Below, piece after piece: positions 18,898 through 27,957 of a DNA stretch of 48,943 bases (positions within the stretch are counted from its first letter, which is position 1; each line of letters begins with the position of its first letter). The DNA is from Bacterioplanes sp. (lineage in GTDB: Bacteria > Pseudomonadota > Gammaproteobacteria > Pseudomonadales > Oceanobacteraceae): assembly GCA_014859445.1 (NCBI GenBank), contig JACUUC010000023.1, positions 1-48,943 on the forward strand. Reading direction: 5' to 3'. Made by a program: the position numbers and the translations under genes. The notes under the pieces are model-generated. The model did no database searches. It saw nothing but the letters and a program-made list of their open reading frames with translations, and was not told where the DNA came from.

Positions 18898-18923
18898 AAG
18901 GCCACCTAGCGGTGGCCTTTTTT
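18898..18923 (+). terminator. Intrinsic terminator between phaP and phaC
   Basis: AAGGCCACC pairs with GGTGGCCTT across a TAGC loop, a 9-bp stem, and runs into a T tract (TTTTTTT). It lies 15 bases after the phaP stop and ahead of phaC. Partial termination here would give more phaP than phaC transcript. Confidence 0.85.
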
Positions 18924-18955
18924 GTAAGTACCATCAGATAATCAGGGTGTGAGCG

Positions 18956-20770
18956 ATGAGTATAGTGCCAAAGGAAACCGTAGAAACGGCAATCGGTGAT
19001 TTTTATGATATGGCTGCTCGATTGACAGAAGAATACGGAAAAATTTTCACCAAAATTGCTAATCAGCCAACGACCGCAGAAGATCCTGCTGCCTCTGTGA
19101 TGAGTGATTTTTCTCAAGCATTTAAAGAGTTGGGTGAAGCCGTTGTGCACAATCCGACTAAAATCATGGCTGATCAAATGGCGATGATGAAGAAACAGCA
19201 AGAAATTTTTCAAAACATCACATTGCGTTTTTTGGGGCAAGAAGTTGAGCCTGTTATTCACCCCGAGGTGAGCGACAAGCGCTTTAAAGACCCTCAGTGG
19301 CAAGATAATCCTGTCTTTGATTTTATTAAGCAGTGGTATCTGTTGCAGGGCCAATCCTTGATGCAAATGGTGAAAGATACCGATGGATTAAGCGACCATT
19401 CACGTAAAAAAGTGGAATACTTGTTACGACAGTACATCAATGCGTTGTCACCCACGAATTTTGCTAGTTTAAATCCTGAGGTCATTCGTAAAACATTGGA
19501 AACGGGTGGCGAAAACCTCGTATCGGGTTTGGCACAGCTACGCCAAGATATGGAAGACAGTGTGCAGGGCGCGTTGAACGTTGCCATGACGGACACCAGT
19601 GCGTTTCAAGTCGGTCGCAATGTCGCAACCACCCCTGGTAAAGTGATTTACCAGAATGACTTGATGCAGTTAATTCAATACACGCCTACGACGAAAACGA
19701 CGTTTAAGCGTCCGTTGTTAATCATTCCTCCATTCATTAACAAATATTACATTCTCGATTTGCGTGAGAAGAATTCGTTTGTGAAGTGGTTGGTTGATCA
19801 AGGTCATACGGTATTCGTGATTTCTTGGGTAAACCCAGGTGCTAGCCTGCGTGATAAGAGCTTTACCGATTACATGCACGAAGGCCCACTCGATGCCGTC
19901 AAGGCCATTGAACTGGCGACAGGTGAAACCGAAGTTAACGCCATTGGTTATTGCTTGGGCGGTACCTTATTGTCGGCAACGCTGGCGTATTTGAAGAAAA
20001 AAGGCCAAGATCCGATCAAATCTGCGACCTTTATGGCGACATTGACGGATTTCTCTCAGCCTGGCGAAATAGGTGTATTCATTAATGAAACCGCCATTTC
20101 GGCATTGGAAAAACAGATGGCTACCGTCGGTTTTTACGATGGTCGCCAAATGGCATTCAGCTTTAATACCCTGCGCGAAAATGACTTGTTCTGGTCATTC
20201 TTTATCAATAATTACCTAAAAGGTGAGCGTCCGGCGGCGTTTGATTTGTTGTATTGGAATACCGATAGTACGAATTTGCCGGCGGCGATGCATTCGTTCT
20301 ATTTGCGCAATATGTATCTTCATAACAAGTTGATCGAAAAAGACGGAATTGAGCTTGATGGTGTGAAAATCGATTTATCCGCGGTCAAAGTGCCAGCATA
20401 CTTTGTCTCGGCGGCACAAGATCACATTGCGTTGTGGCAATCGACCTACAAGGGTGTCAAAACGTTGGGCGGTAAAAACCGGTTTGTGTTGGGTGGTTCG
20501 GGCCACATTGCCGGGATTGTCAATCCGCCGGAAGCCAATAAATATGGCTATTGGACGAATGAGACGTTACCGGCCGATGCTGATGATTGGTTCAAAGGTG
20601 CTGAAAATCATGAGGGATCATGGTGGATCGATTGGCAATCTTGGGTATTGCAGCAGGGTGGCATGGAGTCTGTGCCTGTTCGTACCCCTGGTGACGGCAA
20701 GCTGGCCATTATTGAGGACGCGCCGGGTAAATATGTGAAGCAGCGTATTATCGACGTTGCGCACAAGTAA
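18956..20770 (+). CDS. phaC: Class I polyhydroxyalkanoate synthase
   Basis: PhaC polymerises (R)-3-hydroxyacyl-CoA into PHA on the granule surface. At 604 residues it has class I length. The lipase-like box IGYCLGG holds the nucleophile Cys333; Asp489 in AAQDHIALW and His517 in GGSGHIAG complete the triad. These positions are close to Cys319/Asp480/His508 of the Cupriavidus enzyme. WWIDWQSW near the C-terminus is typical of class I enzymes. phaA and phaB are not in the window. Confidence 0.95.
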   Translation: MSIVPKETVETAIGDFYDMAARLTEEYGKIFTKIANQPTTAEDPAASVMSDFSQAFKELGEAVVHNPTKIMADQMAMMKKQQEIFQNITLRFLGQEVEPVIHPEVSDKRFKDPQWQDNPVFDFIKQWYLLQGQSLMQMVKDTDGLSDHSRKKVEYLLRQYINALSPTNFASLNPEVIRKTLETGGENLVSGLAQLRQDMEDSVQGALNVAMTDTSAFQVGRNVATTPGKVIYQNDLMQLIQYTPTTKTTFKRPLLIIPPFINKYYILDLREKNSFVKWLVDQGHTVFVISWVNPGASLRDKSFTDYMHEGPLDAVKAIELATGETEVNAIGYCLGGTLLSATLAYLKKKGQDPIKSATFMATLTDFSQPGEIGVFINETAISALEKQMATVGFYDGRQMAFSFNTLRENDLFWSFFINNYLKGERPAAFDLLYWNTDSTNLPAAMHSFYLRNMYLHNKLIEKDGIELDGVKIDLSAVKVPAYFVSAAQDHIALWQSTYKGVKTLGGKNRFVLGGSGHIAGIVNPPEANKYGYWTNETLPADADDWFKGAENHEGSWWIDWQSWVLQQGGMESVPVRTPGDGKLAIIEDAPGKYVKQRIIDVAHK

Positions 20771-20779
20771 ACCCCTTTC

Positions 20780-20816
20780 AGGTAGCGGCTGCTCAGTCGC
20801 TGCCTTTTCTCTTTTC
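20780..20816 (+). terminator. Terminator after phaC
   Basis: AGGTAGCG and CGCTGCCT form an 8-bp stem with one G-T pair, separated by a 10-base loop, then TTTTCTCTTTTC. It lies 9 bases downstream of the phaC stop. Confidence 0.65.
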
Positions 20817-20902
20817 AGTTCGACCCCTTTTTGTCGGCAGTAGTTTGTCCTTATCGCAATATCCGTTATGATGGCTTAGCGTATTCAATGTAAGGATGTG
20901 GT

Positions 20903-21346
20903 GTGTCTCAATTTGATCAAGAATCGTTGGTATACGGTATTATTCGTTACTTGCCCAGTGCCGACGAGTTTACTGCGCGTGCTCATCGCCGTGCGAATTG
21001 GAGTGCCATTCAGAATTTGCCATTGGGTGTTGATGATGAGTGGTCGTTTTTATGTCGTGAAATGTTTTCTATGCCTGGCGACGATGTCTTTACCGGTACG
21101 TATCAAACTCAAATCATTCATTTTGCGGCTTCATATCAAGCGGTAGAATACGAATGGGAGCATTGGCTCCGCCAATTTGAAGCGCTACTGAAAACCATGT
21201 ACTGGTTTTCGGCCACCGTTCATTTAGAAACGGAACTTTCTGGCAAACACACGTTTAATTGGCAAGCCGATTCATTGCATTCGCCTTCTGATGCGGAATT
21301 GCGTATGAATTGTGAATGGGAGCGCGAAGTTGGATTTGCCATGTGA
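20903..21346 (+). CDS. Unrecognised 147-residue protein
   Basis: The reading frame opens at a GTG with AAGGA 6 bases upstream, which supports it as a real start. The protein is acidic, rich in Trp, Tyr and Phe (for example EWSFLCREMF, VEYEWEHWLRQFEALL, TMYWFSATVHLETEL), and lacks signal peptide or membrane segments. The pattern of aromatic strands and one helix suggests a small alpha/beta fold. I do not recognise the family. It stops 16 bases before the YheU-like gene start, so the pair is probably one operon. Confidence 0.72.
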   Translation: MSQFDQESLVYGIIRYLPSADEFTARAHRRANWSAIQNLPLGVDDEWSFLCREMFSMPGDDVFTGTYQTQIIHFAASYQAVEYEWEHWLRQFEALLKTMYWFSATVHLETELSGKHTFNWQADSLHSPSDAELRMNCEWEREVGFAM

Positions 21347-21362
21347 TGCGCCCGCCGAAGGC

Positions 21363-21593
21363 GTGATTGTGGTGCCTTATGAGCGCTTAAGTAGCGAAGC
21401 TTTACAAGGCGTAATGGATGAATTTATCAGTCGCGAAGGTACCGATTACGGCGATTATGAGTATTCTCTAGAAGACAAGCGAGCTCAAATTTTGCAACAA
21501 ATTCAATCCGGTTACGTCACGTTATTGTTCGATCCTGTCGGGGAGTGTTGTCACTTGGTGTTGACCAGTCAGCTACCTCGCAACGCCTCCTGA
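21363..21593 (+). CDS. yheU: YheU/UPF0270 family small protein
   Basis: From the GTG at 21363 the product is 76 residues. The stretch VVPYERLSSEALQGVMDEFISREGTDYG matches E. coli YheU (about 72 residues), including the REGTDYG signature. The C-terminal part (LQQIQSGYVTLLFDP) also fits. Function is unknown for the family. A GTG at 21369 is an equally possible start; longer readings starting at 21312 overlap the previous gene and lack support. It is convergent with mnmC. Confidence 0.82.
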   Translation: MIVVPYERLSSEALQGVMDEFISREGTDYGDYEYSLEDKRAQILQQIQSGYVTLLFDPVGECCHLVLTSQLPRNAS

Positions 21594-21636
21594 GTTGGCT
21601 GATCGATGGTTCGCAGTGGCAATCGGTCATCAATGA

Positions 21637-23652
21637 TTAGCCCAGCGACTCGGTTGTTTTGGTTTTCCCTCTACGCAGATCACGTAACACAAAACGCGCC
21701 GGCATAAGCGCTTCGCGCATGTCGTTACTCACTGGCTGGCTTTCTTGATTCATCGCAGAAGCAATGATCTCGGCACTCAAGGCAGCCGATGATAATCCTT
21801 TTGAGCCGTGACCAATGTTCAACCACAGTCCTGTCTGCCATGGCATTGCCGTGGCTGGAACGGCGTTAGCATTACGTTGCAAGCAAGCAAAGCGATTGAT
21901 CAAGGTGTCACGATCATGAGCGGGGCCAACAATGGGTAAATAATCCGCAGTGGTGCAACGAAAACCGACACGGCCTGCTACAACACTAGATATACCGTTA
22001 TCTTTCTTCACGTGCAATTCACCGAAATCGTGCGCATGCAGCAGATTGGTGTGGTGGTCTTGCTCCCTTTCTTGTTGTTCATCGCAGCCTAGGTTATACG
22101 TTGCACCAAGACACTGGATGCCATTGCGTGCCGGAGGCATGTAGCCCCGCGCACACAAAACGGTGTTAGGAGAATGCCATTGCGACGAATCCAGCAAGCT
22201 CAGCTGGCCGCGAATGGTTTTTATCGGTAATGTCAATTGAGGTACTAACGTGCCTGCATCGGCAGCATTGGCTAATACCACATGCGGAGTGGTGTAGGTT
22301 CGTTGTGTGCCATTTACTTGCCAGTGGCCATCGGTCTGAGCAGACAGTGCAGTGACCTTGTCTTGTTGTATCTGAATATTGGGGTGCGCTAATAAAACTT
22401 TGCAATAATCAACTGGAGATACCCAACCGGCATTGGGGAAAAACAATCCTCCAGAGCGAAGCGTTAGCCCTGCAATTGAGCTGGCTTCGGTGGCGTTAAC
22501 CGCACGAAATAATGAGGTTGGGTATTGCAGCGTCAATAGCCGTTGTTGGCGTTGAGCTTCTTTTTCGTTGTGGGCCAGTTGCAAGACACCGCATTGTTGC
22601 CAGTGAGGGTTGCTTTCATCACCTGGTCCTAAATATTGCTGAATGTGTTGAATGGCAAAGCGCTGTGCGGCCAAATAGAACTGCGTGTGCATGGTGCTTG
22701 GGTCAGCTGCAATGTTGATGTATAGACCACCCTGAGGATTGCCGGATGCGCCTTCGGCAATGCCGAGTTTATCGAGCACAGTGACAAGAAATCCTCGTTC
22801 TGCCAATGCGCGCGCCGTGGTCGCACCGGCCAGTCCTGCACCAATAATGATGGCTTGCCGTTGAGGTGATGTAGGCGGTAAGCATAGCCAAGGCTTATTG
22901 TGAAACACGGCGGGCTGTTCTGGTCCTTGTAGGGCATGATAGTGGCCACGAAGCATTTCGCGCTTTAAACCATATCCGGGTACTTTTTCAACTTGAAAGC
23001 CGGCACCGGTCAGTTGGCGCTGAACCGATCGGGCGGCTGTAAAGGTTGAAAAGGTTGAATAGGTGCTTAATTGCGCGAGTCGTTTCAGCTGTTGAAACAC
23101 GGAGTCGGTCCACATATCGGGATTTTTCGCCGGTGCAAAACCATCCAGAAAAAAGGCGTCGTAGGCGCTGCTCAGTTGCGTAAGAGCGGTGTTGATGTCA
23201 GCAAAAATTAAGGTCAGTTGCACCCGTTGTTCTGGCCATTGTATGTGGTGGAATCCCTGCAGGGTATCGGGATACTGTTGCAGCAGTCGTTCGGTTAAAT
23301 CCGCTAACTCTGGCCACAACGACAAACTAAGGCGCAATGCGTCTTGAGTAAGCGGGTATTTTTCGATACTGGTGAAATGTAGCCATTGCGTTGAGTTGGT
23401 GTGTTGTTGAAATTGCCGCCAAGTACAGAGAAAGTTGAGTCCTGTGCCGAAACCGGTCTCTAAAATGGAAAAATGAGTTCGATCGGTATTTTTCCAGCGC
23501 TCAGGTAAGTGGTTGTGTTGTACAAACACATATTCACTTTCTTCTAGGCCGTTTTTTAGTGAAAAGTAGGGGTCGCTAAAGGTTTTCGAAACGGGTAGCC
23601 CCGATTCGAGCCAGTCTAGATCGGGGCTTTCTGCATGCAGTGGGTTAGTCAA
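21637..23652 (-). CDS. mnmC: Bifunctional tRNA-modifying enzyme MnmC
   Basis: MnmC completes the mnm5s2U34 wobble modification of tRNA: an FAD oxidoreductase domain removes the carboxymethyl group and a SAM domain methylates the amine. The N-terminal methyltransferase half shows [13 protein letters not shown] and [15 protein letters not shown]. The C-terminal half has the dinucleotide motif [16 protein letters not shown] near residue 268. The 671 residues are full length. The start is a TTG (23652) embedded in the last codons of the cyclophilin gene, an 8-base overlap that suggests coupling. Confidence 0.95.
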   Translation of the reverse strand: MTNPLHAESPDLDWLESGLPVSKTFSDPYFSLKNGLEESEYVFVQHNHLPERWKNTDRTHFSILETGFGTGLNFLCTWRQFQQHTNSTQWLHFTSIEKYPLTQDALRLSLSLWPELADLTERLLQQYPDTLQGFHHIQWPEQRVQLTLIFADINTALTQLSSAYDAFFLDGFAPAKNPDMWTDSVFQQLKRLAQLSTYSTFSTFTAARSVQRQLTGAGFQVEKVPGYGLKREMLRGHYHALQGPEQPAVFHNKPWLCLPPTSPQRQAIIIGAGLAGATTARALAERGFLVTVLDKLGIAEGASGNPQGGLYINIAADPSTMHTQFYLAAQRFAIQHIQQYLGPGDESNPHWQQCGVLQLAHNEKEAQRQQRLLTLQYPTSLFRAVNATEASSIAGLTLRSGGLFFPNAGWVSPVDYCKVLLAHPNIQIQQDKVTALSAQTDGHWQVNGTQRTYTTPHVVLANAADAGTLVPQLTLPIKTIRGQLSLLDSSQWHSPNTVLCARGYMPPARNGIQCLGATYNLGCDEQQEREQDHHTNLLHAHDFGELHVKKDNGISSVVAGRVGFRCTTADYLPIVGPAHDRDTLINRFACLQRNANAVPATAMPWQTGLWLNIGHGSKGLSSAALSAEIIASAMNQESQPVSNDMREALMPARFVLRDLRRGKTKTTESLG

Positions 23653-24202
23653 TCATACGTACCGATTGAATAATAATGGGGGTTGTTGGTTCATCGCGGC
23701 GATTGGTTGGTTGGGTCGCAATGCGGTCGACGACGTCCATGCCTGAAGTGACCTGACCAAAAACGGCATAACCAAAGTCGCGTGCGCCATGATCTAAAAA
23801 GGCATTGTCTTTTAAATTGATGAAAAACTGACTGGTCGCACTGTCCACAACCCCAGTGCGCGCCATAGCGATGCTACCACGCACATTTTTCAGGCCGTTT
23901 TGTGCCTCATTTTTGATGGGGGCACGAGTGGCTTTTTGACGCATGTTGGTATCGAAGCCACCGCCTTGAATCATGAAATTGTTGATGACACGATGGAACA
24001 CCGTATTGTCATAATGTTGATCTTCAATGTAAGCAACGAAGTTTGCCACACTCAGTGGCGCTTTTTCGGCATCAAGTTGCAGTTCAATCACCCCTAAGGT
24101 GGTGGTGATTTCTACGTTGACATGGCTCGTGCTGGCTGGTTGTTCAGCCAATGCCAAGGTGTTAACGACCATGAATATAGCAATCATGAAAGCGCGTATC
24201 AT
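23645..24202 (-). CDS. ppiA: Periplasmic cyclophilin-type peptidyl-prolyl isomerase
   Basis: This protein of 185 residues starts with a signal peptide ([15 protein letters not shown]). The cyclophilin core has [23 protein letters not shown] and [10 protein letters not shown], the standard active-site segments with Arg, Phe and Gln. It should speed proline isomerisation during folding in the periplasm. Downstream mnmC overlaps it by 8 bases. The cytosolic PpiB is an alternative family name, but the signal peptide favours PpiA. Confidence 0.87.
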   Translation of the reverse strand: MIRAFMIAIFMVVNTLALAEQPASTSHVNVEITTTLGVIELQLDAEKAPLSVANFVAYIEDQHYDNTVFHRVINNFMIQGGGFDTNMRQKATRAPIKNEAQNGLKNVRGSIAMARTGVVDSATSQFFINLKDNAFLDHGARDFGYAVFGQVTSGMDVVDRIATQPTNRRDEPTTPIIIQSVRMID

Positions 24203-24228
24203 AAAAAAATTCTCCGTAAATACCTGTG

Positions 24229-24894
24229 TTATGCCCAGCCGCTACTGCGTTTGCCACGTAATGATGGCAGTACCAAACCGGCAAAAATCCCCAACGCGAC
24301 TAAGCCACCACCATACAGTAAATACGTATTGCGGCTGTCGTATCGCAGCTGTTCGTTTTCAGCATTGATGGCTTCAAGCTGAATTTCCAGTTCTTGGTTT
24401 CGTTGTGTCAGTGTGCGATTGCGCTCATCGAGGGAGAGGGCGTTTGCTGAAATGCTGGTAATGCGTTCGAGCTCTTTTTCCAATTCACTGGATGAGCGTG
24501 ACAGTGTTGCTCGTTCAGACTTGATTTGTTCGAGTTCTTGACGGTATTCATTACGCTGCTGCTGAGACGTTGCTAATTCCGCTTTGATTTTTTCCAGTTC
24601 ACGCGTGGTAAGAATGAGTTTTTCTTTGGCAACCGGTTCATCAACCAAAAAACGAGTCAGTACATACCCTTCTTGGCCTTGTGGGCTGCGTACTTTGGTA
24701 TAGCCCGTTTCGGGATCAGACTCTTCTAATACCACCAAATGCTCACCGCTTGGCAACGCTCTTAGAATGCGATGTTCTTGGCTTGGGCCAGTGCGCAATT
24801 GCAAAAATAGCGTATCCGTGACATAGCGTTTTTCAACTGCGCTGGCCGCCATGGAAAGCACCAGTGCGCCGACAACAAACAGTATTTTTTTCAC
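24229..24894 (-). CDS. SH3-domain, coiled-coil membrane protein (TIGR04211/YgiM type)
   Basis: The 221-residue protein has a signal peptide (residues 1-19), a bacterial SH3 domain at about 22-85 ([24 protein letters not shown]...GYVLTRFL), a long coiled coil at about 93-185 rich in Glu, Leu and Arg, and one C-terminal transmembrane helix ([22 protein letters not shown]) followed by a basic tail. This is the architecture of E. coli YgiM and the TIGR04211 family: the SH3 domain would lie in the periplasm. Role unknown. It sits 26 bases before the cyclophilin gene in one minus-strand set. Confidence 0.87.
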   Translation of the reverse strand: MKKILFVVGALVLSMAASAVEKRYVTDTLFLQLRTGPSQEHRILRALPSGEHLVVLEESDPETGYTKVRSPQGQEGYVLTRFLVDEPVAKEKLILTTRELEKIKAELATSQQQRNEYRQELEQIKSERATLSRSSSELEKELERITSISANALSLDERNRTLTQRNQELEIQLEAINAENEQLRYDSRNTYLLYGGGLVALGIFAGLVLPSLRGKRSSGWA

Positions 24895-24931
24895 GTAATC
24901 TTCCTTCTTTGCGATTCTTGAGTGATCGTTC

Positions 24932-25231
24932 TTAGGGTAGTACTTTCTTAAAGGGCTTTACCATAACACTGGCATAGACACCTGCGTCAATATAAGGATC
25001 TTGCTTTGCCCAGTTTTCTGCGTCATTTAATGAGGCAAATTCAGCAACCACCAAACTCCCTGTAAAGCCTGCATCACCCGGATCATTGCTGTCGACAGCC
25101 GGATGAGGCCCTGCCAGTAATAACCGGCCTTCTTCTTGCAGGGTTTGTAAACGAGCAAGGTGGGCGGGTCGTGCGGCGAGACGCTGAGTTAAGCTATTGT
25201 CCACATCTTGACTGATGATGGCATACCACAT
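24932..25231 (-). CDS. yciI: YciI family protein
   Basis: This 99-residue protein has the ferredoxin-like YciI fold. It starts [28 protein letters not shown] and has [27 protein letters not shown], with the conserved His and Asp residues of the family pocket, then the [13 protein letters not shown] segment. Enzymatic role unproven in the family. It heads the minus-strand group that continues with the SH3 and cyclophilin genes, and is divergent from the PHP-domain gene, as in several gammaproteobacteria. Confidence 0.9.
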   Translation of the reverse strand: MWYAIISQDVDNSLTQRLAARPAHLARLQTLQEEGRLLLAGPHPAVDSNDPGDAGFTGSLVVAEFASLNDAENWAKQDPYIDAGVYASVMVKPFKKVLP

Positions 25232-25326
25232 GCTGATGATTCCTTCTAAATAGGCGTTAATTCATTAAGGTATTCGCTATCTTGCGATACTCACCTTACA
25301 ATGGTCGCATTATGGCGTAACCCAGA

Positions 25327-26175
25327 TTGAGCGTCCACGTGATCCACGAATATGATTTACATTGCCACACCACGGCTTCTGATGGTCGCTTATCCCCCGA
25401 AGCGCTCGTTGAACGCGCTTATGAACGTGGCATTCGCACGCTAGCGATTACCGATCATGATACGGCCGCCGGCTATCGTTTGGCATTGCCGACGGCACAA
25501 CGTCTAGGGGTGAAATTGGTTTCTGGTATAGAACTGTCGTGTGTCTGGGGTGGTGCGACCTTGCATATTGTGGGTTTGCATTTCGACCCTGAGTCCGATG
25601 CGATGCAAGATGCTGAACACACTCAACGTTCTGCTCGTATTGAGCGCGCTGACATCATTGCTCAGCGACTGGCTAAGTGTGTAAAGCAGCCCATTCACAT
25701 GGCCGACGTAGAAGCGCTAGCAGGTGGCGAGGTAGGGCGACCGCATTTTGCGCAGTATCTTGTCAACCGTGGCTTGGCTGCCGATATGGCCTCGGCATTT
25801 AAAAAGTACTTGGGAGCTGGCAAACCGGGTGATGTGAAAACCAGTTGGCCGTCGCTGTACGATGCCGTGCAGTGGATTGTTGCCGCTGGCGGTATCCCTG
25901 TGATGGCGCACGCCCATTTATACAAAATGACGCGGACGAAACTACGGGCTTGCTTGGATGATTTTGTGGCCGCCGGTGGGCAGGGTTTGGAAGTGGCTTA
26001 TGGTTTGATGGACAATAATCAACGTGGGCAAATGGCTGCTTTGGCACGTGAATATCATTTACTCGGTTCGTGCGGCAGTGATTATCATGGCCCGAATCGT
26101 TTTGGGTTGGACTTGGGTGTGATGCCGCCATTTCCTAAAGATGTTACCCCGGTATGGAACCATTTTTCTGCATAG
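25327..26175 (+). CDS. rnm: PHP-domain phosphatase, Rnm/YciV (RNase AM) type
   Basis: The protein has the PHP metal-binding motifs DLHCHTTASDG, ITDHDT and GSDYHGP, so it should be a metal-dependent phosphoesterase. E. coli YciV (RNase AM) hydrolyses 3',5'-nucleoside bisphosphates and trims RNA 5' ends. The reading starts at TTG 25327; GTG 25339 is an alternative and no strong ribosome-binding site favours either. It lies 30 bases before yciO, the same pairing as yciV-yciO in E. coli. Confidence 0.88.
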   Translation: MSVHVIHEYDLHCHTTASDGRLSPEALVERAYERGIRTLAITDHDTAAGYRLALPTAQRLGVKLVSGIELSCVWGGATLHIVGLHFDPESDAMQDAEHTQRSARIERADIIAQRLAKCVKQPIHMADVEALAGGEVGRPHFAQYLVNRGLAADMASAFKKYLGAGKPGDVKTSWPSLYDAVQWIVAAGGIPVMAHAHLYKMTRTKLRACLDDFVAAGGQGLEVAYGLMDNNQRGQMAALAREYHLLGSCGSDYHGPNRFGLDLGVMPPFPKDVTPVWNHFSA

Positions 26176-26205
26176 CACACTGGTGCTATTAAGGAGTCCT
26201 TTTTC

Positions 26206-26829
26206 GTGAGTCAGTTTTTTCAAATACACCCCGATAACCCTCAAGCGCGTTTGGTTAAGCAAGCGGCTGAAATCATTCGTCAAGGTGGATTGGTGGTGAT
26301 TCCAACCGATTGTGCCTACGCATTGGCATGCCGTATCGGTGACAAGAAAGCCACTGAGCGTGTACAGCGTCTGCGTCAATTAAAGGCCAGTCATAATTTT
26401 ACGCTACTGTGTCGTGATTTGTCGGAGTTGGCTGAATTTGCCAAGGTCGACAATAGCCAGTATCGGCAATTAAAGGCACATACTCCAGGTGCGTTTACCT
26501 TCATTCTTGAAGCGACACGACAAGTCCCTAAATTGTTGATGAATCCGAAAAAACGCACCATTGGTATCCGTGTGCCAGATAATGCCATTGCCATGGCATT
26601 GCTGGCAGAAATGGATGAGCCGTTGATGACAACATCATTGATCATGCCTGGTGATGAATTGCCATTATCCGATCCATACGATATTCGCCAACTGCTTGAA
26701 CACGATGTCGACTTGGTGATGGATGGGGGATATTGTGGCATTGAGGCCACCACCGTTGTTGATATGACCGACGAAATGCCTATGGTGATGCGCCAAGGTA
26801 TGGGCGATGCCAGTACATTATTACTGTGA
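26206..26829 (+). CDS. yciO: YciO, Sua5/TsaC-like protein
   Basis: The 207-residue protein belongs to the Sua5/YrdC/YciO group. The segment GGLVVIPTDCAYALACRIG and the KKRTIGIRVPDN motif match the nucleotide-binding face of TsaC-like proteins, which make threonylcarbamoyl-AMP for tRNA t6A. YciO is a paralogue with an uncertain separate role. The GTG start at 26206 has AAGGAG at 26191-26196. It is preceded by the PHP-domain gene and followed by trpS. Confidence 0.9.
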   Translation: MSQFFQIHPDNPQARLVKQAAEIIRQGGLVVIPTDCAYALACRIGDKKATERVQRLRQLKASHNFTLLCRDLSELAEFAKVDNSQYRQLKAHTPGAFTFILEATRQVPKLLMNPKKRTIGIRVPDNAIAMALLAEMDEPLMTTSLIMPGDELPLSDPYDIRQLLEHDVDLVMDGGYCGIEATTVVDMTDEMPMVMRQGMGDASTLLL

Positions 26830-26914
26830 TAGTGATTGCTCGTGAATGGTGATGAAATCGCCAGTTTGCGATGTTTTTTTGATGAGATTGAAAGGGTGAG
26901 GCTTTATTTTTGGT

Positions 26915-27931
26915 ATGAGTAAGCAAAGAGTATTGACGGGAATTACCACCACCGGTACACCGCATTTAGGCAATTATGTGGGCGCTATTCGCCCAGCCAT
27001 TGCCGCCAGTCGTGATGACAGTAATGAGTCGTTTTATTTCTTGGCGGATTATCACGCCCTAATCAAGTGCCAAGATCCCAATGCGGTTCATCAATCGACT
27101 CAAGAAATTGCGGCCACTTGGTTGGCTCTTGGTTTGGAGACCGATAAAGCGACGTTTTATCGACAGTCGGATATTCGAGAAATCCCCGAATTGTCTTGGA
27201 TTTTGAATTGCATCTGTGCCAAAGGCTTAATGAATCGAGCGCATGCCTACAAAGCGGCGGTAGATGCCAATGTAGCGGAGCAGGAGGATGCCGATAAAGG
27301 TATCACCATGGGCTTATTCAGTTACCCGGTGTTGATGGCGGCCGATATCCTCATGTTTAACGCGCACCGTGTTCCTGTTGGCAAAGATCAGATTCAGCAC
27401 GTTGAAATGGCGCGTGATATTGCCCAGCGTTTTAATCACGTTTATGCCAAAAAAGCGCCTTTGTTGACTTTGCCTGCCTATCAAGTGGATGAGCACGTAT
27501 CGGTACTGCAAGGTTTGGATGGCCGTAAAATGAGCAAGAGCTATGGAAATACCATCCCTCTTTTTTTGCCAGAAAAACAATTAAAAAAGCACATCAATAA
27601 AATCAAAACCAATTTATTGGAGCCAGGTGAAGCCAAAGATCCTGATACATCGACGGTTTTCCAAATTTGGCAGGCATTTGCGAACGAATCTCAAGTCTCT
27701 GAGATGCGTCAAGCATTTGCAGAGGGCATTGGCTGGGGTGATGCGAAAGCCAAATTATTCGACTTAATCAATCACGAATTGGCGGAACCACGCGAGCGCT
27801 ATCACGACTTGCTCGCTCGGCCAAACGATGTGGAAGCGATTTTGCAAGAAGGTGCCAGCAAGGCTCGTCAAATTTCACAGCCTTTGCTTGAACAAGTACG
27901 TGAAGCGGTCGGTATTTATCGCTTAGCGTGA
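26915..27931 (+). CDS. trpS: Tryptophanyl-tRNA synthetase (canonical)
   Basis: TrpRS charges tRNA-Trp with tryptophan. This 338-residue class Ic synthetase has the HIGH equivalent TPHLGNY (residues 15-21), the tryptophan-recognition Asp144 in MAADILMF followed by [13 protein letters not shown], and an intact KMSKS at 205-209 ([10 protein letters not shown]). All key parts are present, so it should be the functional housekeeping enzyme. The next gene, a degenerate paralogue, starts 26 bases after its stop. Confidence 0.97.
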   Translation: MSKQRVLTGITTTGTPHLGNYVGAIRPAIAASRDDSNESFYFLADYHALIKCQDPNAVHQSTQEIAATWLALGLETDKATFYRQSDIREIPELSWILNCICAKGLMNRAHAYKAAVDANVAEQEDADKGITMGLFSYPVLMAADILMFNAHRVPVGKDQIQHVEMARDIAQRFNHVYAKKAPLLTLPAYQVDEHVSVLQGLDGRKMSKSYGNTIPLFLPEKQLKKHINKIKTNLLEPGEAKDPDTSTVFQIWQAFANESQVSEMRQAFAEGIGWGDAKAKLFDLINHELAEPRERYHDLLARPNDVEAILQEGASKARQISQPLLEQVREAVGIYRLA

Positions 27932-27957
27932 TCACACATTAACGAAGAGAGGTTTGC

